A stretch of 64,000 nt of DNA, taken from Apostichopus japonicus. Taxonomy: Eukaryota > Echinodermata > Holothuroidea > Aspidochirotida > Stichopodidae. Location: the NCBI RefSeq assembly GCF_037975245.1, contig NC_092568.1, positions 9,945,501-10,009,500 of the forward strand. Reading direction: 5' to 3'. Of this stretch, positions 63,473 to 64,000 are shown in pieces (positions within the stretch are counted from its first letter, which is position 1; each line of letters opens with the position of its first letter). Position numbers and translations under genes: made by a program. A model generated the notes under the pieces. The model did no database searches. It saw nothing but the letters and a program-made list of their open reading frames with translations, and was not told the origin of the DNA.

Positions 63473-64000
63473 ATGAGACTTATATAGCGCCAAATCAGTA
63501 GACAAAAGCCACCGCGCAAGGCGCTTTACAAAGAAAACAGATTAATTTACAAAAGAACAAGTGAAAAGATGGGTCTTAAGTAGACTTTTGAATGTAGAAA
63601 GTTTAGAGCATGTTCGAATGTGATCTGGTAAATTGTTCCAGAGATAAGAGCCAGAGTATTCGAAGCTTCTGTAACCATATGTCTTCAAACGTGGTTTAGG
63701 AACAGTTAAATACAATTTGTTGGACGAACAAAGTGTGCGGGTTGGAATATATGGCAAGAGAAGTTGCGACAGGTATACAGGCTGTTCCAGATGATGAGCA
63801 CAAAACGTGAGAAGTAGTTTATACTGAAGAAGTAGTTTATACTGAATTCTATAGCTGATAGGGAGCCAGTGAAGTTCCTTTAGAAGTGGAGTGGTTCGGC
63901 ATTTTCTTCCCTTCCTTTTCACAATATGGGCAGCGGTGTTTTGGATCTTTTGAAGTTTCTGGATGGTTGAATCAGGGAGGCCGAATAAAAGAGAATTTAA
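44477..64000 (+). CDS. SLC29A (ENT): SLC29 equilibrative nucleoside transporter, 5' part (3' truncated by window edge)
   Basis: Exons: 44438-44820 (CDS from ATG 44477), 48818-48899, 53150-53283, 54196-54287 and 62600-62650; later exons lie beyond 64000. Phases 2, 0, 2, 1 and 1 agree, giving 234 codons plus one base so far. A long hydrophilic N-terminus (115 residues, Asn/Gly/Ser-rich) carries two similar blocks, GYTTLPQEDI and GYTSMEDIQL. Membrane segment 1, WMLAFIIFALHGVGTLLPWN, contains the ENT hallmark GTLLPWN. Segment 2 is in exon 3 (FIAYLGLCGFLPNLTFLAIA), segment 3 in exon 4 (VMTFLGLIVMMLLFVLTTIL). Exon 5 begins WPGAFFAITMATIVIFNG, matching segment 4 of ENT proteins. Family role: facilitated nucleoside transport across plasma or endolysosomal membranes. 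Which ENT subtype cannot be decided from the N-terminal third. Introns of 0.9-8.3 kb contain transposons. Confidence 0.92.
45122..45520 (-). mobile_element. Non-autonomous DNA transposon, GGTGACCA family, copy 3
   Basis: In intron 1 of the SLC29 gene. Ends CTAAGGTGACCATATTTGCC and GGACGTCTGGTCACCTTAG. The body is the reverse complement of most of copy 1 (shared words include CCACCTGAAATACTGGTTAG and GTCCCTGATTCCAGTCAGG), with a ~45-base stretch of copy 1 absent. Flanks TTTCAA/TTTAAA suggest a mutated 6-bp target duplication. Confidence 0.8.
50798..51149 (+). mobile_element. Short inverted-repeat element, CAGGGATGTGCCCA family
   Basis: 352 bp in intron 2 of the SLC29 gene. Starts CAGGGATGTGCCCA and ends TGGGCACATCCCTG, perfect 14-bp inverted repeats. 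The right half repeats AGTGCTGGGCGG three times. Target duplication is not clear (AGTAGC versus AGTTGC). No ORF. Confidence 0.75.
55538..56002. repeat. Dispersed ~70-bp repeat words in intron 4
   Basis: CCACTGCCATAAATACTTCC with TGTGTCTGTGATTTCAAA recurs at about 55540, 55585 and 55935, separated by T/C-rich unique sequence. Low information; an old local duplication. Confidence 0.55.
56866..57244 (+). pseudogene. LINE reverse-transcriptase C-terminal fragment with (ATT)n tail
   Basis: The plus frame reads YRYFEGTLPSYLSSVLCTYQ, RVLRSSS, then FWNSLPISLRNIPVFSHFKS and FKTHLFRQAF before a stop. This is the standard LINE ORF2 tail (YLS.L..Y.P.R.LRSS ... LWNSLP ... FK..LKTHLF). One in-frame stop (near 56968) and short losses mark it as dead. 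Ends in ATT/GATT repeats, next to the transposon at 57279. Confidence 0.8.
57279..58407 (+). mobile_element. hAT-like non-autonomous transposon with subterminal TTTCTTCC arrays
   Basis: 1129 bp in intron 4 of the SLC29 gene. Begins CAGGGTTCGCAGGTTTCTTC and ends GAAGAAACCGAACCCTG. A perfect 8-bp duplication ACGGGAAT flanks it (57271-57278 and 58408-58415). Both subterminal regions are packed with TTTCTTCC(A/G)G and its complement: about 57290-57390 and 58270-58390. The middle has no transposase frame, so it must be mobilised in trans. Confidence 0.88.
62018..62110 (+). mobile_element. Truncated GGGCGTAGGA-type element end
   Basis: TAGGCGTAGGAGGCGGGGGG followed by a CTGCAG hairpin with C runs resembles the left end of the element at 35804 (GGGCGTAGGAACCGGGAGGG ... 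CCAGCCCCCCC). No matching right end was found before the next coding exon. Confidence 0.5.
63423..63473. repeat. (TA)n and (AAT)n microsatellites
   Basis: A (TA)n run of ~35 bases followed directly by five AAT triplets that form the 3' tail of the adjacent minus-strand LINE. Confidence 0.9.
63459..64000 (-). mobile_element. LINE 3' end with open reverse-transcriptase C-terminus, runs off window
   Basis: A single open minus-strand frame from the window edge (64000) to the stop at 63542-63544. It reads LNSLLFGLPDSTIQKLQKIQ, NTAAHIV, LLKELHWLPISYRIQYKLLL, YGYRSFEYSGSYLWNNLP and FKSLLKTHLF. These are the LINE ORF2 C-terminal hallmarks (LHWLP, LWN.LP, FK..LKTHLF). An 8-residue local duplication (LLLQYKLLL) is visible. 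The 3' UTR contains ATATAGCGCC...AGGCGCTTTACA and ends in (ATT)n. Being uninterrupted for 150 codons, this is younger than the other LINE remnants here. Confidence 0.85.

Overview
The window is animal nuclear DNA. It is AT-rich, has GT-AG introns of 0.1 to 8 kb, and intergenic space full of small DNA transposons, SINEs and decayed LINEs. Gene content and repeat style fit a marine deuterostome invertebrate. An echinoderm is my best guess, but nothing in the sequence proves it. No bacterial operons, CRISPR arrays or viral genes were seen.

Four protein genes can be reconstructed exon by exon. (1) Plus strand, about 125-4129: the 3' part of SETD3 (actin-histidine methyltransferase), whose upstream exons lie left of the window. 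(2) Plus strand, 7457-11831: a complete four-exon arylsulfatase A-type lysosomal/secreted sulfatase of 535 residues with an intact CTPSR active site. (3) Minus strand, 26594-17386: a complete eleven-exon SLC3 heavy chain (4F2hc/CD98hc-like with rBAT-like segments, 677 residues). (4) Plus strand, 44477 to beyond the right edge: the 5' part of an SLC29 equilibrative nucleoside transporter (five coding exons, about 234 codons). The genes are unrelated neighbours and I see no sign that they act together. All exon junctions given were checked for splice dinucleotides and reading phase.

Between and inside the genes lie: a 71-bp minisatellite that has amplified the SETD3 exon end together with its splice donor (367-1390); tRNA-derived SINEs (about 5640-6080 and 33682-34080); hAT-like non-autonomous elements with 8-bp target duplications (28404-29282, 38583-39385, 57279-58407, probably 35804-36171); a second family with GGTGACCA termini (7904-8382, 34351-34877, 45122-45520); a long foldback element (37741-38292); a near-perfect 539-bp palindrome around a (TA)n core (27148-27686); several LINE reverse-transcriptase remnants (33617-34345, 41326-42294, 56866-57244, 63459-64000); and a truncated U2 snRNA head fused to unrelated structured sequence (36417-36595).

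The 18-kb stretch from 26.6 to 44.4 kb holds no gene I can support. No clearly new multi-gene system is present. The most unusual signals are the splice-donor minisatellite, an in-frame 99-bp duplication of a splice acceptor in the SLC3 gene, the U2 chimera, and a G/C-rich module shared by otherwise different transposon families.
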